From the NCBI GenBank assembly GCA_021730635.1, contig JAJNNC010000008.1, forward strand, positions 248,001 to 312,000: a stretch of 64,000 nt of DNA, given 5' to 3'. Made by a program: the position numbers and the translations under genes. The notes below the pieces were generated by a model. It did no database searches. It was not told the DNA's origin and saw nothing but the letters and a program-made list of their open reading frames with translations. The stretch is from Catalimonadaceae bacterium JC749. GTDB lineage: Bacteria > Bacteroidota > Bacteroidia > Cytophagales > Cyclobacteriaceae. Shown here piece after piece: positions 29,803 to 38,620 of this stretch (position 1 is its first letter; each line of letters opens with the position of its first letter).

Positions 29803-30363
29803 ATGAGTACTATCCTGCTTCTTGCCCTGATCGCTGCCAGCCTGCATCTGCCTTCGCTGGCGCAGACTCGTGGTAACCCTCTCTGGTCGGATATCTCGGA
29901 GGCGCTCTTTGCCAAAGAGGGAGGTAAAAAAGACTATGTACAACAATACCGCACGTTAGTATTGGATACTACGGCGCTCAGCCAGCTGCTTTCTCAAGCT
30001 CAATCAGAAGAGGCTGTATCCTTGCGAGAGGCCACATCGGAGATCAGTTTGCCTCTCCCTGACGGCACTTTTGCCCGGTTTCGGTTTGTGGAGTCTGCCA
30101 CCATGGCACCCGGCGCTGATCCTGACTCCTTGCCAATCAGCACCTACATGGGCCAGGGAATAGATGACATCTATGCATCCGTGGCATTTGACCTGACTAC
30201 TGAAGGTTTTCATGCTATGATGACCACCGGCGACGAGGTTGTCTACATTGAGCCCTACCAGCGGGAGGATATGGTTCATTATATCTGTTTTTACAAACGT
30301 GATCTGCGGTGGGACCGCACCGGTCCTTTCGAGCAACAAGGTCCTGTCAAGCCAGGTAACTGA
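29803..30363 (+). CDS. Solitary protease-prodomain-like secreted protein
   Basis: 186 residues with a short signal peptide (STILLLALIAASLHLPSLAQ). It matches the first 190 residues of the metalloprotease at 30729 along its length: both contain LPLPDGTFARFRFVESATMA, then TYxGQGxDD and F(H)xM. At DNA level about 60 bp around this string are nearly identical. The protease, repeat and T9SS parts are absent; the frame ends cleanly after QQGPVKPGN. It is either a truncated duplicate or a freestanding prodomain that could act as an inhibitor or chaperone for the neighbouring protease. Which one cannot be decided here. Confidence 0.7.
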   Translation: MSTILLLALIAASLHLPSLAQTRGNPLWSDISEALFAKEGGKKDYVQQYRTLVLDTTALSQLLSQAQSEEAVSLREATSEISLPLPDGTFARFRFVESATMAPGADPDSLPISTYMGQGIDDIYASVAFDLTTEGFHAMMTTGDEVVYIEPYQREDMVHYICFYKRDLRWDRTGPFEQQGPVKPGN

Positions 30364-30728
30364 ATTCATGCAACCTTTAACCCTTAATGTTCAGGAGCAA
30401 TCCTGGAAAAGAAAACGGTATAGTCAAATAACTACATCCCTTTCCCAGTAAAAGAGCCTTCCGGGATCGTATAGTGCTCTTCTCTCATGTCTTTTGTGGA
30501 AGAAAAGGTGAATGCCTTATGCTTCTACTGCGCTGGTTCCTGTTTCATTGTAAAACATTAACGCCTCTATCACCCAGAGAATCCAGGATCTTATGGTTTA
30601 GAAAAAAAGTGATTGTCTTTCTCATAAATCCTTCAGCAAGCCTGTGACCAGGTCTGCTGTAAGAGAAAGGATTTAATAGCCAAGCTTTAAATCCAGGTTG
30701 AATCTTTCATCTAAAATGATAAAAAACC
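30364..30728. other. Intergenic, no protease remnant seen
   Basis: 365 bp between the prodomain-like gene and the metalloprotease gene. I looked for protease-domain remains and found none. Confidence 0.45.
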
Positions 30729-33700
30729 ATGTCAACATTTTCCATACACACTACTCATTGGAAATTAAAGTTTGTATTTCCTATCTTTCTTCTCCTTCTT
30801 ACCCAGACAACGATACTGGCCCAAAAAAACGGGCTCTGGACCACCCTCTCAGAAACTGCCGCTCAGTCAAAGGGAGACCGGTATATCAAACCACAAAAAT
30901 ATCAGACCCTGGCCCTCAACAGAAAAATACTGGAGAGCGTGTTAGCCAATACTCCTTCAGAGCGTCAGGTCACTTCACGAGAGGCTGGCAACATAATCAG
31001 TTTGCCCCTCCCTGACGGCACCTTTGCCCGGTTTCGGTTTGTAGAGTCTGCTACCATGGCCCCTGACTTGGCGGCCCAATATCCCCAGATTAAAACCTAT
31101 ACAGGACAAGGGGTGGATGATCCGAGTTTGTCCGTTAGCTTCGATCTGACGCCCGCCGGTTTTCATGGCATGATTCATTCACCCAAAGAAGGATTGAGTT
31201 TCATCGACCCCTACAGCCAGGGTGCCCTCGACCATTATCTGGTGTATGCCAAAAAAGACTATAAAGCCGGTCCGGAAAAAACTTTTGAAGAGACAGAAGT
31301 CTTAGGTACTGATTCGGAGATAGCCCAAAAAATTGCGGCCACCGTTGCCAAAAACAGGGCTGTCGCTACCAGTGCCGCTGTAGCCCGTCCTTCCGGCGAC
31401 GAACTGAGAACCTATCGCCTGGCGGTGGCCGCCACCGCAGAATACACCGCTTTTCATGGCGGCACGGTAGCAGCGGCACTCTCCGCCATCACAACCACCA
31501 TCAACCGTGTTAACTTCATCTACATCCGTGAAGTGGCGATCCGGATGCAACTGGTAGCCAACAACAATGCCATCATTTATACCAATGCGGCCACTGACCC
31601 TTACTCCAACGGGAATGCCGGTGCTATGCTCTCCCAAAATCAAACCAATCTTGATGCCGTGATCGGCAATGCGAACTATGACATCGGGCACGTTTTTGGC
31701 ACCAACAGCGGTGGGGTGGCGTACCTGGGTGTCGTTTGCCAGACAGGCCTGAAGGCCGGCGGTGTCACAGGTTCGGGGGCTCCCATCGGCGATGCCTTTG
31801 ATGTGGATTACGTAGCGCATGAAATGGGGCATCAGTTTGGTGCCAACCATACCTTTAACGGGACGAGCGGTGCCTGTGCCGGAGGCAACAGAAATGCCAG
31901 TACCGCTTTTGAGCCGGGCAGTGGTTCTACCATTATGGGCTATGCCGGTATATGCGGTGCCCAGGACTTACAACCCAACAGTGATGCCTATTTTCATGTG
32001 GCCAGTTACGATGAAATCTTTGCCTATTCCGAAATCGCTCAGGGAAATGATTGTGCTGTCATCACTACGCCCATCAACACAGCACCGGAGCCTACCATCG
32101 TTACCCCTTCCGGGCTCACCATTCCCCATTCTACCCCTTTTACAATTACAGGCTCTGCCACTGACTTTCACAACGACCCCATTACTTACAACTGGGAAGA
32201 ATATGATCTGGGGCCGGCAGGTCATCCGGATGCTCCCGTAGGCAATGCACCGATCTTCCGTTCTTTTACAGCCACGAGCAGCCCGTCTCGTACCTTTCCC
32301 AAACTCTCCGATCTGCTCAACAACACCCACACGATCGGTGAGCTTCTACCCAGTTACACCCGTTCTTTGGTCTTTAACCTGACGGTGAGAGATAACTATT
32401 CCCAGGGTGGCGGGGTAGACTGGGCCTATCCGCTGGTGATTAATGTGACAGGCGGTGCCGGTCCCTTTTTGGTCACAGCTCCTAACACTTCTTCTGTTAA
32501 CTGGACAGTAGGTTCTACCCAAACCATCAACTGGGATGTGGCCGGCACCAATGGGGCTCCGGTAAACTGTGCTTCCGTAAAAATTTCCCTTTCTACCAAC
32601 GGTGGCAACACTTTCCCCATCGTATTAGCGGCCAGCACACCTAATGATGGAGCGCACGCTATTGTGGTGCCCAACAATATTACCAATACAGCCCGGATAA
32701 AAATCGAAGCGGTGGGTAATATCTTCTTTGATATTTCTAATGCGAATTTCAAAATTGTGCCCAACCCGGCTCCCGTGGCTGCCTGGAACAAACGCTTTGG
32801 CGGAAGTGTAGATGACTTCCTCTATACGATGGTGAAAACCCCCGACGGTGGTTACCTGTTAGGCGGTTACTCTCAGTCCGGCATCAGTGGAGATAAAACA
32901 CAGAACAGCCGGGGTGGCAAAGATTTCTGGGTAGTGAAGATTAATGCGGCCGGTACCAAGCAGTGGGATAAGCGTTTTGGAGGCGTTGCCGATGATATAC
33001 TCAATGCTATCGTAACCACTACGGATGGAGGGTATCTGCTGGGTGGCAGCTCTTTTTCCGGTGTAGGAGGCGACAAAACACAAGCCAGTTGGGGCAACGC
33101 CGACTACTGGGTAGTCAAAATCAATGGGGGTGGCACCAAACAGTGGGACAGGCGTTTTGGCGGAAATGCTGCGGATAACCTGCTCAGCCTGATACAAATT
33201 CCCGATGGCTATCTGTTAGGTGGTTACTCTCAATCCAATATCAGTGGAGACAAGACACAGAACAGCCGGGGTGGTAATGACTACTGGGTGGTAAAAATCT
33301 TCACCAATGGTACGAAAGCCTGGGACAGACGTTTTGGAGGCACGCTGGATGATCAGCTGCGGTCTGCGATTCGTAATGCCGATGGCTCCTTCGTGCTGGC
33401 AGGTCTTTCCTACTCAGGCATTGGCGGCGACAAAACGCAGAATAGCCGCGGCAACAGTGACTTCTGGATTGTTAAGATTAACAGCGTAGGCACCAAGTTG
33501 TGGGATTATCGTTTTGGTGGCACTAACATGGATTTTATAGGCAACATTGTAGCAACGTCTGATGGCGGCTACCTACTGTCCGGAGGTTCTCTTTCCGGCA
33601 TCGGTGGCGATAAAACACAAGCCAGCCGGGGTGGTGCCGACTACTGGGTAGTCAAGATCAATGGTACGGGTACCAAGCTTTGGGACAGACGTTTTGGGGG

Positions 33701-34385
33701 AACCGCTCATGACAATGCGTCTTCTATGATCCTTACCTCCGATAACGGATTCCTGCTGGGCGGATGGAGTGCCTCAGGTACAGGTGGCGACAAGATAGAA
33801 GCCAGCCAGGGAGGGGATGACTATTGGGTAGTAAAAATCAACAGCGTAGGAACCAAGCTTTGGGATAAACGCTTTGGCAGCACCCTGAGAGAAGAAATGG
33901 GTTTTCTCACGCTGTTGCAGAATGCCGATAAGAGTTATGTGATAGGGGGTTCTTCCAACTCCGGCATTGGCGGCGATAAAACGGAGGCCAGCCGGGGCGG
34001 CTATGATTTTTGGGTCGTCAGAACGTCTATTCCTGCCTCCAGAGAAGCTGTTATAGCCAAGGCTCATACTGAGGAAAAGACCGCTGCCGAACCCCTGGAA
34101 GATCTATCCGGCGCTACGGGCACTTCTCTTCAGATAGAAGTCTTTCCCAATCCTTTCTCAGACCAGTTAACGGTGAGGCTACCTGTAGCAGTACAGAAAA
34201 TGACCGGAGCCAAACTGCAGCTCTTTACCCTGGAAGGTACGCTGATGTATCAGTACATCACCTCAGCAGCCAGTGGTCTGCAGCAGGTAGACATCAAGGG
34301 AAGTCATCTTAAAAACGGTGTGTATATCCTACAGCTTACCACACCCACGGGCGTAGTCCGGCAGAAGGTGATCCATATACAATAG
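30729..34385 (+). CDS. T9SS-secreted reprolysin-like zinc metalloprotease with repeats
   Basis: 1218 residues. A signal peptide (to about 30) is followed by a prodomain to about 210 and a metzincin peptidase domain with HEMGHQFGANH near residue 363 (HExxHxxGxxH, with the catalytic Glu). Next come Ig/PKD-like domains (about 450-680) and then seven tandem repeats of about 60 residues (about 685-1100), each starting W(D/N)xRFGG and containing DGGYLLGG, GDKTQ and WVVKI. The end is a T9SS type A sorting tail (VFPNPFSDQLTVRL ... QKVIHIQ). It is secreted by the type IX system and probably degrades extracellular protein. Confidence 0.92.
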   Translation: MSTFSIHTTHWKLKFVFPIFLLLLTQTTILAQKNGLWTTLSETAAQSKGDRYIKPQKYQTLALNRKILESVLANTPSERQVTSREAGNIISLPLPDGTFARFRFVESATMAPDLAAQYPQIKTYTGQGVDDPSLSVSFDLTPAGFHGMIHSPKEGLSFIDPYSQGALDHYLVYAKKDYKAGPEKTFEETEVLGTDSEIAQKIAATVAKNRAVATSAAVARPSGDELRTYRLAVAATAEYTAFHGGTVAAALSAITTTINRVNFIYIREVAIRMQLVANNNAIIYTNAATDPYSNGNAGAMLSQNQTNLDAVIGNANYDIGHVFGTNSGGVAYLGVVCQTGLKAGGVTGSGAPIGDAFDVDYVAHEMGHQFGANHTFNGTSGACAGGNRNASTAFEPGSGSTIMGYAGICGAQDLQPNSDAYFHVASYDEIFAYSEIAQGNDCAVITTPINTAPEPTIVTPSGLTIPHSTPFTITGSATDFHNDPITYNWEEYDLGPAGHPDAPVGNAPIFRSFTATSSPSRTFPKLSDLLNNTHTIGELLPSYTRSLVFNLTVRDNYSQGGGVDWAYPLVINVTGGAGPFLVTAPNTSSVNWTVGSTQTINWDVAGTNGAPVNCASVKISLSTNGGNTFPIVLAASTPNDGAHAIVVPNNITNTARIKIEAVGNIFFDISNANFKIVPNPAPVAAWNKRFGGSVDDFLYTMVKTPDGGYLLGGYSQSGISGDKTQNSRGGKDFWVVKINAAGTKQWDKRFGGVADDILNAIVTTTDGGYLLGGSSFSGVGGDKTQASWGNADYWVVKINGGGTKQWDRRFGGNAADNLLSLIQIPDGYLLGGYSQSNISGDKTQNSRGGNDYWVVKIFTNGTKAWDRRFGGTLDDQLRSAIRNADGSFVLAGLSYSGIGGDKTQNSRGNSDFWIVKINSVGTKLWDYRFGGTNMDFIGNIVATSDGGYLLSGGSLSGIGGDKTQASRGGADYWVVKINGTGTKLWDRRFGGTAHDNASSMILTSDNGFLLGGWSASGTGGDKIEASQGGDDYWVVKINSVGTKLWDKRFGSTLREEMGFLTLLQNADKSYVIGGSSNSGIGGDKTEASRGGYDFWVVRTSIPASREAVIAKAHTEEKTAAEPLEDLSGATGTSLQIEVFPNPFSDQLTVRLPVAVQKMTGAKLQLFTLEGTLMYQYITSAASGLQQVDIKGSHLKNGVYILQLTTPTGVVRQKVIHIQ

Positions 34386-34531
34386 AGATTTTTGTCAGAG
34401 AATGCAGTGTTCAAAAAGCACTGACTCCTTGTGAGTGTTGTACAGACTGACGACAAGAAAGTGGTCAGTCTGTCTTCTTTTATACACTACGCTGTGAGTT
34501 TCCCATGAGCCAGTATGTAAGTCTATATGCT
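34362..34531. repeat. Long direct repeat, copy 1 (TR1), including protease 3' end
   Basis: Copy 1 of a 170-bp direct repeat; the first 129 bp are identical to 35637-35765. It begins inside the last codons of the metalloprotease (QKVIHIQ and stop) and includes its terminator hairpin. The other copies lie at 35637 and, diverged, at 37627. It also sits at the 3' end of the minus-strand PIN gene pair. Confidence 0.85.
34443..34482 (+). terminator. Terminator of the metalloprotease gene
   Basis: Perfect 9-bp stem CAGACTGAC/GTCAGTCTG with a 12-base loop, followed by TCTTCTTTT on the plus strand, 58 bp after the protease stop. Confidence 0.7.
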
Positions 34532-34858
34532 TTTCATGGGTCATTCTAAGAGAGAAACCCTGAAGCCAGTGTGGCATCATAAAGCTTTTTTGGCTGTCAC
34601 GCCGATGGTCTGCGACTAGGATGTATCTTTGTCAACCTTACCATAATATGGGTGCCTGAGGAATGATAGTTTGATCGGAGGCAACCTATAGTAATTAGGT
34701 AGCTTTTACAGGAAAGTAGTAGCCATCATTACACAGATCATTCTCTCGTTTTACAGTATTCTAAAAGCAAAGATTATAGTGCATCACTCCTTGCTGGTGC
34801 GAATATCATCTACAGCATGCTAATTTGCCAAGAGATTTGTGCTCTGCTAAGACTAAGT
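34532..34858. other. Intergenic, nothing recognised
   Basis: 327 bp between repeat TR1 and the end of the small TA partner gene. A short string (GTCATTCTAAGAGAGAA) resembles one near 46061, hinting at an old dispersed repeat. Confidence 0.35.
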
Positions 34859-35083
34859 TTATTGTTTGCTTTTTTGCTTCATTTTAGCATTTTCAGCCTG
34901 CTTAATTCCAGGTGGCGATCCGCTAGCCTTTTCATTTTCTTCAGAAGTTGACAGTAATTTATCTAAATAAGCTCTCTCCTCTTCATAAGTCATATCCATA
35001 ATCTCACCACTCACTTCCTCTCTAATTTCTCTCATCATCTTCACCATATTCTTTGATTTCTTTATTTTATAATTCGTCTCCAT
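34859..35083 (-). CDS. Small partner of PIN toxin (putative antitoxin)
   Basis: 74 residues, highly charged (KIKKSKNMVKMMREIREEVS, YEEERAYLDKLL). It starts inside the PIN gene (17-bp overlap) and is downstream of it. No named antitoxin fold is visible, but size, charge and overlap fit a type II antitoxin, in toxin-first order. The C-terminal tail is rich in K and Q. Confidence 0.55.
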   Translation of the reverse strand: METNYKIKKSKNMVKMMREIREEVSGEIMDMTYEEERAYLDKLLSTSEENEKASGSPPGIKQAENAKMKQKSKQ

Positions 35084-35534
35084 AACTCATAATTTCTTTT
35101 GGTGTTCTAATTTCAATCATGGGGTAACCCGTCCTTAAATTAATAGAATTATATCCCCTTATCTTTTCAAGGTTTACAATATGTTTGAAGTTCCAACTGA
35201 TCAACACATCAGCATAATGCAATGTTGCCATAGCAATGTGCTGACAATCCGCTCTGCTTGTCTTTCCAACCACTTTTTCTTCAATATACTTATCAGCTAA
35301 GGCAGTGGCCTCTGCATTTAACTTTACTCTTTCAATTTGTTCTACCGGGATTTCAGTTAGTAATAATTTTACGTACTGCGGTGCTCTTAATAATTCAGCT
35401 TCTAGTAAATCTGAAACTATGATTTTAAGCTCCCTTTTTTTCACCCTGTCAAAAAAAGGCACCGTATCATCCGAAAATTCCTCATCAAAATATCCACCCA
35501 TTACTGATGTATCTACATAAACTCGTTTTATCAT
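35067..35534 (-). CDS. PIN-domain ribonuclease (VapC-like toxin)
   Basis: 155 residues. The acidic PIN residues are in place: VYVDTSV near residue 8, LLEAELL near 46, SRADCQHIAMA near 114 and YADVLISWNF near 128. These bind the metal ions that cleave RNA. Unlike the other toxin genes nearby, this one is intact. It overlaps the downstream putative antitoxin and is bracketed by direct repeats TR1 and TR2, which suggests the pair entered as a module. Confidence 0.85.
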   Translation of the reverse strand: MIKRVYVDTSVMGGYFDEEFSDDTVPFFDRVKKRELKIIVSDLLEAELLRAPQYVKLLLTEIPVEQIERVKLNAEATALADKYIEEKVVGKTSRADCQHIAMATLHYADVLISWNFKHIVNLEKIRGYNSINLRTGYPMIEIRTPKEIMSYGDEL

Positions 35535-35636
35535 CCTTAAATGTACAAATTACTTTCAGGATTTCATCACAGCATATATCGGCTTACCACTCTAGTGATT
35601 CGGATAGGATATAGGGCAATGCTATCCTTCACAGGA

Positions 35637-35806
35637 CAGAAGGTGATCCATATACAATAGAGATTTTTGTCAGAGAATGCAGTGTTCAAAAAGCACTGAC
35701 TCCTTGTGAGTGTTGTACAGACTGACGACAAGAAAGTGGTCAGTCTGTCTTCTTTTATACACTACACTTTGATTTTCCTGTGAGCCAGTATGTAAGTCTG
35801 TATGCG
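35637..35806. repeat. Long direct repeat, copy 2 (TR2)
   Basis: Second copy of the 170-bp repeat, exactly 1275 bp after TR1 without indels. It begins with a copy of the metalloprotease C-terminal codons (QKVIHIQ, stop) although no protease gene precedes it, and includes the same terminator hairpin. It lies at the 3' end of the GH13 gene. Confidence 0.85.
35718..35757. terminator. Terminator hairpin within TR2
   Basis: Copy of the 9-bp stem CAGACTGAC/GTCAGTCTG from TR1. It lies 108 bp beyond the stop of the minus-strand GH13 gene. The T-rich tract is on the plus strand, so its use for the minus-strand gene is uncertain. Confidence 0.45.
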
Positions 35807-35864
35807 TATTATTTGTCATTTCTATCACAGGCCCTGAGGTCAAGCGGATTTCAAAGGTTGTACG

Positions 35865-37610
35865 TTATCTTCCATCGAATCTAACTATCAAAGCCTGATA
35901 GGGTTCCAGCACTACCGTAGAATCCTTTTTAAAGGGGGCGATGCTATAATTGTTTATCATAATTTGCTCAACTTCGAATGCTTCGGGTAACTTAGCTTGT
36001 GCCTTTTGATCTGAAAAATTCATGAGGATGAGCATTTTATCCTCGTTTAGTGTGCGGGTGTAGGCGTAAATCTGATCATCATCATCCAGGATCATGTCGT
36101 AATCACCATAGACAAGCACCAGGTTATTGGTACGTAGCCTGGTCATTTTTCTGAAGTGATTCAGGACGCTATTGGGATCATTTTCCTGATCTGCAACATT
36201 AATTTCAGGATAATTTTCATTCACTGGTAGCCAGGGTTTGCCTGTTGTGAACCCGGCATTTTCAGCATTGTCCCACTGCATGGGCGTCCGGCCATTGTCT
36301 CTTGAAAGGAAATTCAGACGTTCCATGAAAAGACCCATGTCTTGCCCTTCCGACAGCGCTTTCTGATAGCTATTTTTAGCGGCAATATCATTGTACTCGC
36401 TGATATCATCAAGGTCAATATTAGTCATCCCAAGCTCATCGCCATAATAGGTGTAGGGTGTGCCTCGCATACTCAATAAGTGAGTATTAAGAAGCTGAGT
36501 GGAGACAGTTCTAAATTCAGGACTGTCATTTCCGAATCTGGAAACCAATCTTGAAACATCGTGGTTGGAAAGGAATATTGAAATCCATCCTTTTTCAGCA
36601 AATGCACTGTCCCATTCAGAAAATACCTGTTTGAATTCTGACAATTCATATCCATCTAATGAATTCACCAAATCCACCGTCTTGAAATGATAGGCCATAT
36701 GCAGTTCATTCCGATCAGCATCCACTAAATCATGGGCATCCTGAAAAGTACTTCCTGCTCCTTCCGACACAGAGAATACCTCATATTTGCTAAAAACCTC
36801 CCTGTTCATCTCTTTCAGATAATCATGAATTTGAGGCCCCATGCTATAGTACTTAATAAAATCATCAACCCATCCTTCCGGAAATACCGGATAGGTCGTA
36901 TCCTTGCTGACAAACTGAAAAGCATCTAATCTAAAGCCATCCACCCCCTTGTCAGCCCAAAATTTCATAATATCATAAACCTCTCTTCTGACTTCAGGAT
37001 TTTCCCACTTTAAATCAGGTTGTTCTGCTGCAAAATAGTGGAGGTAGTAGGCATCTGTCAGGGAGTCATATTTCCAGGCACTGCCTGTTGGGTCAAATAG
37101 GCTGTAACGATAGGGTGGGTCACCTTTTTCTGCAGGCCACCAATGGTAATAGTCACGATAGGGATTGTCCCTGGAACTTCTTGATTTTTTAAACCATTCA
37201 TGCTGGTTACTGCTGTGGTTTACTACCACATCCAATACGAATTTGATGTTTCTCTCATGGAGCCCTGCGAGTAATTCGTTAAAGTCTTCCATCGTACCGA
37301 ATTCCGGAAGAATCCCTCTATAATCGCTCACGTCATATCCATTGTCCACCATAGGCGATTGGAAGAATGGATTCATCCACACCATGGTGACCCCCAAGCT
37401 TTCAATGTAATCTAACTTTTCAATTACTCCCCGCAAATCACCAACACCATCTCCATTGGTATCTTTAAAGCTGCGAGGGTAGATTTGGTAAACGATCCCT
37501 TCCTTCCACCATTTTCTATCAATTTGGGCCGTATCATTTTGTTGCCTGGTATGATCTGAACAACCTAGGGTCAATAAAACCCATGAAAGCAGTAGTATAC
37601 ATTTGTTCAT
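35865..37610 (-). CDS. GH13 alpha-glucosidase lipoprotein (oligo-1,6-glucosidase type)
   Basis: 581 residues. The N-terminus is a lipoprotein signal (MNKCILLLSWVLLTLGCSDH, lipobox TLGC), so the enzyme is membrane anchored outside the cytoplasm. The TIM barrel starts VYQIYPRSFKDTNGDGVGDL. GH13 regions: DVVVNHSS (I), GFRLDAF with nucleophile Asp (II), FSVSEG with Glu (III) and LSNHDVSR (IV). The plan is that of alpha-glucosidases and oligo-1,6-glucosidases that trim malto- or isomalto-oligosaccharides. It is bracketed by repeats TR2 and TR3. Confidence 0.9.
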   Translation of the reverse strand: MNKCILLLSWVLLTLGCSDHTRQQNDTAQIDRKWWKEGIVYQIYPRSFKDTNGDGVGDLRGVIEKLDYIESLGVTMVWMNPFFQSPMVDNGYDVSDYRGILPEFGTMEDFNELLAGLHERNIKFVLDVVVNHSSNQHEWFKKSRSSRDNPYRDYYHWWPAEKGDPPYRYSLFDPTGSAWKYDSLTDAYYLHYFAAEQPDLKWENPEVRREVYDIMKFWADKGVDGFRLDAFQFVSKDTTYPVFPEGWVDDFIKYYSMGPQIHDYLKEMNREVFSKYEVFSVSEGAGSTFQDAHDLVDADRNELHMAYHFKTVDLVNSLDGYELSEFKQVFSEWDSAFAEKGWISIFLSNHDVSRLVSRFGNDSPEFRTVSTQLLNTHLLSMRGTPYTYYGDELGMTNIDLDDISEYNDIAAKNSYQKALSEGQDMGLFMERLNFLSRDNGRTPMQWDNAENAGFTTGKPWLPVNENYPEINVADQENDPNSVLNHFRKMTRLRTNNLVLVYGDYDMILDDDDQIYAYTRTLNEDKMLILMNFSDQKAQAKLPEAFEVEQIMINNYSIAPFKKDSTVVLEPYQALIVRFDGR

Positions 37611-37626
37611 ATTGAGATTATTAGGG

Positions 37627-37785
37627 TAGAAGGTGATGCATAATGATTTTACCAGACAAGGCAGTATTTAACAAGTACTGACTCCTTGTGAGTGTTGTAC
37701 AGAATGGCGAAAAGAAGGTGGTCATCTGTCTCTTTTTTACGATAAGCTGCGTTATGAATTTCCTATCAACCAGCGCATACGGTAA
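37627..37785. repeat. Diverged direct repeat, copy 3 (TR3)
   Basis: Third, diverged copy of the TR repeat. It keeps AGAAGGTGATgCATA, the exact core ACTCCTTGTGAGTGTTGTAC and a weakened hairpin. Its right end runs straight into the first attC-like palindrome. Confidence 0.7.
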
Positions 37786-37790
37786 GCTTT

Positions 37791-37860
37791 GACTAACGAT
37801 CTCGGCTAAAAAGCGTTGTCATCCCGCAGGGTGGCTATGAATTTTTAGCCATTGCTGTGC
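37791..37860 (-). repeat. attC-like palindrome 1
   Basis: 70 bp. Read on the minus strand it starts GCACAGC and ends GTTAGTC, with an imperfect hairpin whose arms carry GGCTAAAAA and its complement. It starts 6 bp after the original (read-through) stop of the hepT remnant. Its end and following bases (GTTAGTCAAAGCTTACCG) match the end of palindrome 6. Confidence 0.7.
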
Positions 37861-37866
37861 TCAGAA

Positions 37867-38205
37867 TTAATGTTTTAATTTTTGTATCTCTTCTTTAAGC
37901 ACAGGGATATCCTTAATTAAAATCCTCTATAGTGTGGTTGGGTCTATTGAATCGTAGGCATGAACAATCATATTTCTCAACCCAACAATATGTTTAGCAC
38001 TTGAAATCTCAACTTTTGGATTAATCTTTAATATCTTACCTACTGCTTCTCCTATTATCATGAGATCTCTTTCAGTGGTTCTCACTGCCATGAAATTCTC
38101 ACTAAATTGTTTATAATCCCTAGCATGAATTTCGATGAGTTTATCTAATTCGGTAATTACTGATTCAATGTCTAGTAGATATTTTAGAAGTTCATTAGGC
38201 TGCAT
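37867..38205 (-). pseudogene. hepT: HepT-like HEPN ribonuclease toxin with nonsense codon
   Basis: The frame codes for 92 residues of a HepT/DUF86 protein and then meets TAG at 37927-37929. Without that stop it continues in frame RILIKDIPVLKEEIQKLKH and ends with TAA at 37867, giving the usual length of about 112 residues. A tryptophan (TGG) is the usual residue near this position. The HEPN motif RNMIVHAY (R-x4-H plus the AMPylated Tyr) lies before the stop and is intact, so residual function is possible. It overlaps the MNT partner gene by 11 bp. Confidence 0.7.
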
Positions 38206-38503
38206 AAAGAGAAATCTTTGTCTTATCTAGCTCGCTTTTAAAAATCGGGTTTTTAATCACCCTGTATGAGATCAAATCAATTTCTCGAGAGAACAAATTT
38301 TCCAGATCATCCTTTAAGGCCAAAAAGGCATCTCCATGCTCAAGAGGTGATAAGCTTTCTTTAAATATGACAGCAAAATCAAGATCGCTTTTATCTCCAA
38401 AATCACCAGAAGCTGCTGAACCAAATAAATAGAGTTCGGCCACTGAATTCACAGCACAAATCTCTCTTAACTTTCCGATATTTTCTTGAATTACTCGAAT
38501 CAT
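38195..38503 (-). CDS. mntA: MNT-type nucleotidyltransferase antitoxin (MntA-like)
   Basis: 102 residues. The minimal nucleotidyltransferase signature GSAASGDFGDKSDLDF (GS-x10-DxD) is intact near residues 28-43. In MNT/HEPN systems this enzyme transfers AMP to a tyrosine of the HepT toxin and silences it. It precedes the truncated hepT with an 11-bp overlap and follows palindrome 2. Size is normal. Confidence 0.85.
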   Translation of the reverse strand: MIRVIQENIGKLREICAVNSVAELYLFGSAASGDFGDKSDLDFAVIFKESLSPLEHGDAFLALKDDLENLFSREIDLISYRVIKNPIFKSELDKTKISLYAA

Positions 38504-38566
38504 ACTTCAAAAATAAAAAGTTACTTTAATAATTCATTCAATGTTGTTCCTGGATTTTGGAGTTGA

Positions 38567-38620
38567 GCACAAAGGTTAGTATACAGGGCGTTTTAATGCC
38601 TTTTATACATTGTTATGAGC
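38567..38620 (-). repeat. attC-like palindrome 2
   Basis: About 54 bp. Minus-strand reading starts CTCATAAC, which contains the stop codon of the upstream serine hydrolase gene, and ends TTTGTGC. Inner arms are GTATAAAAGGCA and its imperfect complement GTATACAGGGCG. The shortest of the series. Confidence 0.6.
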
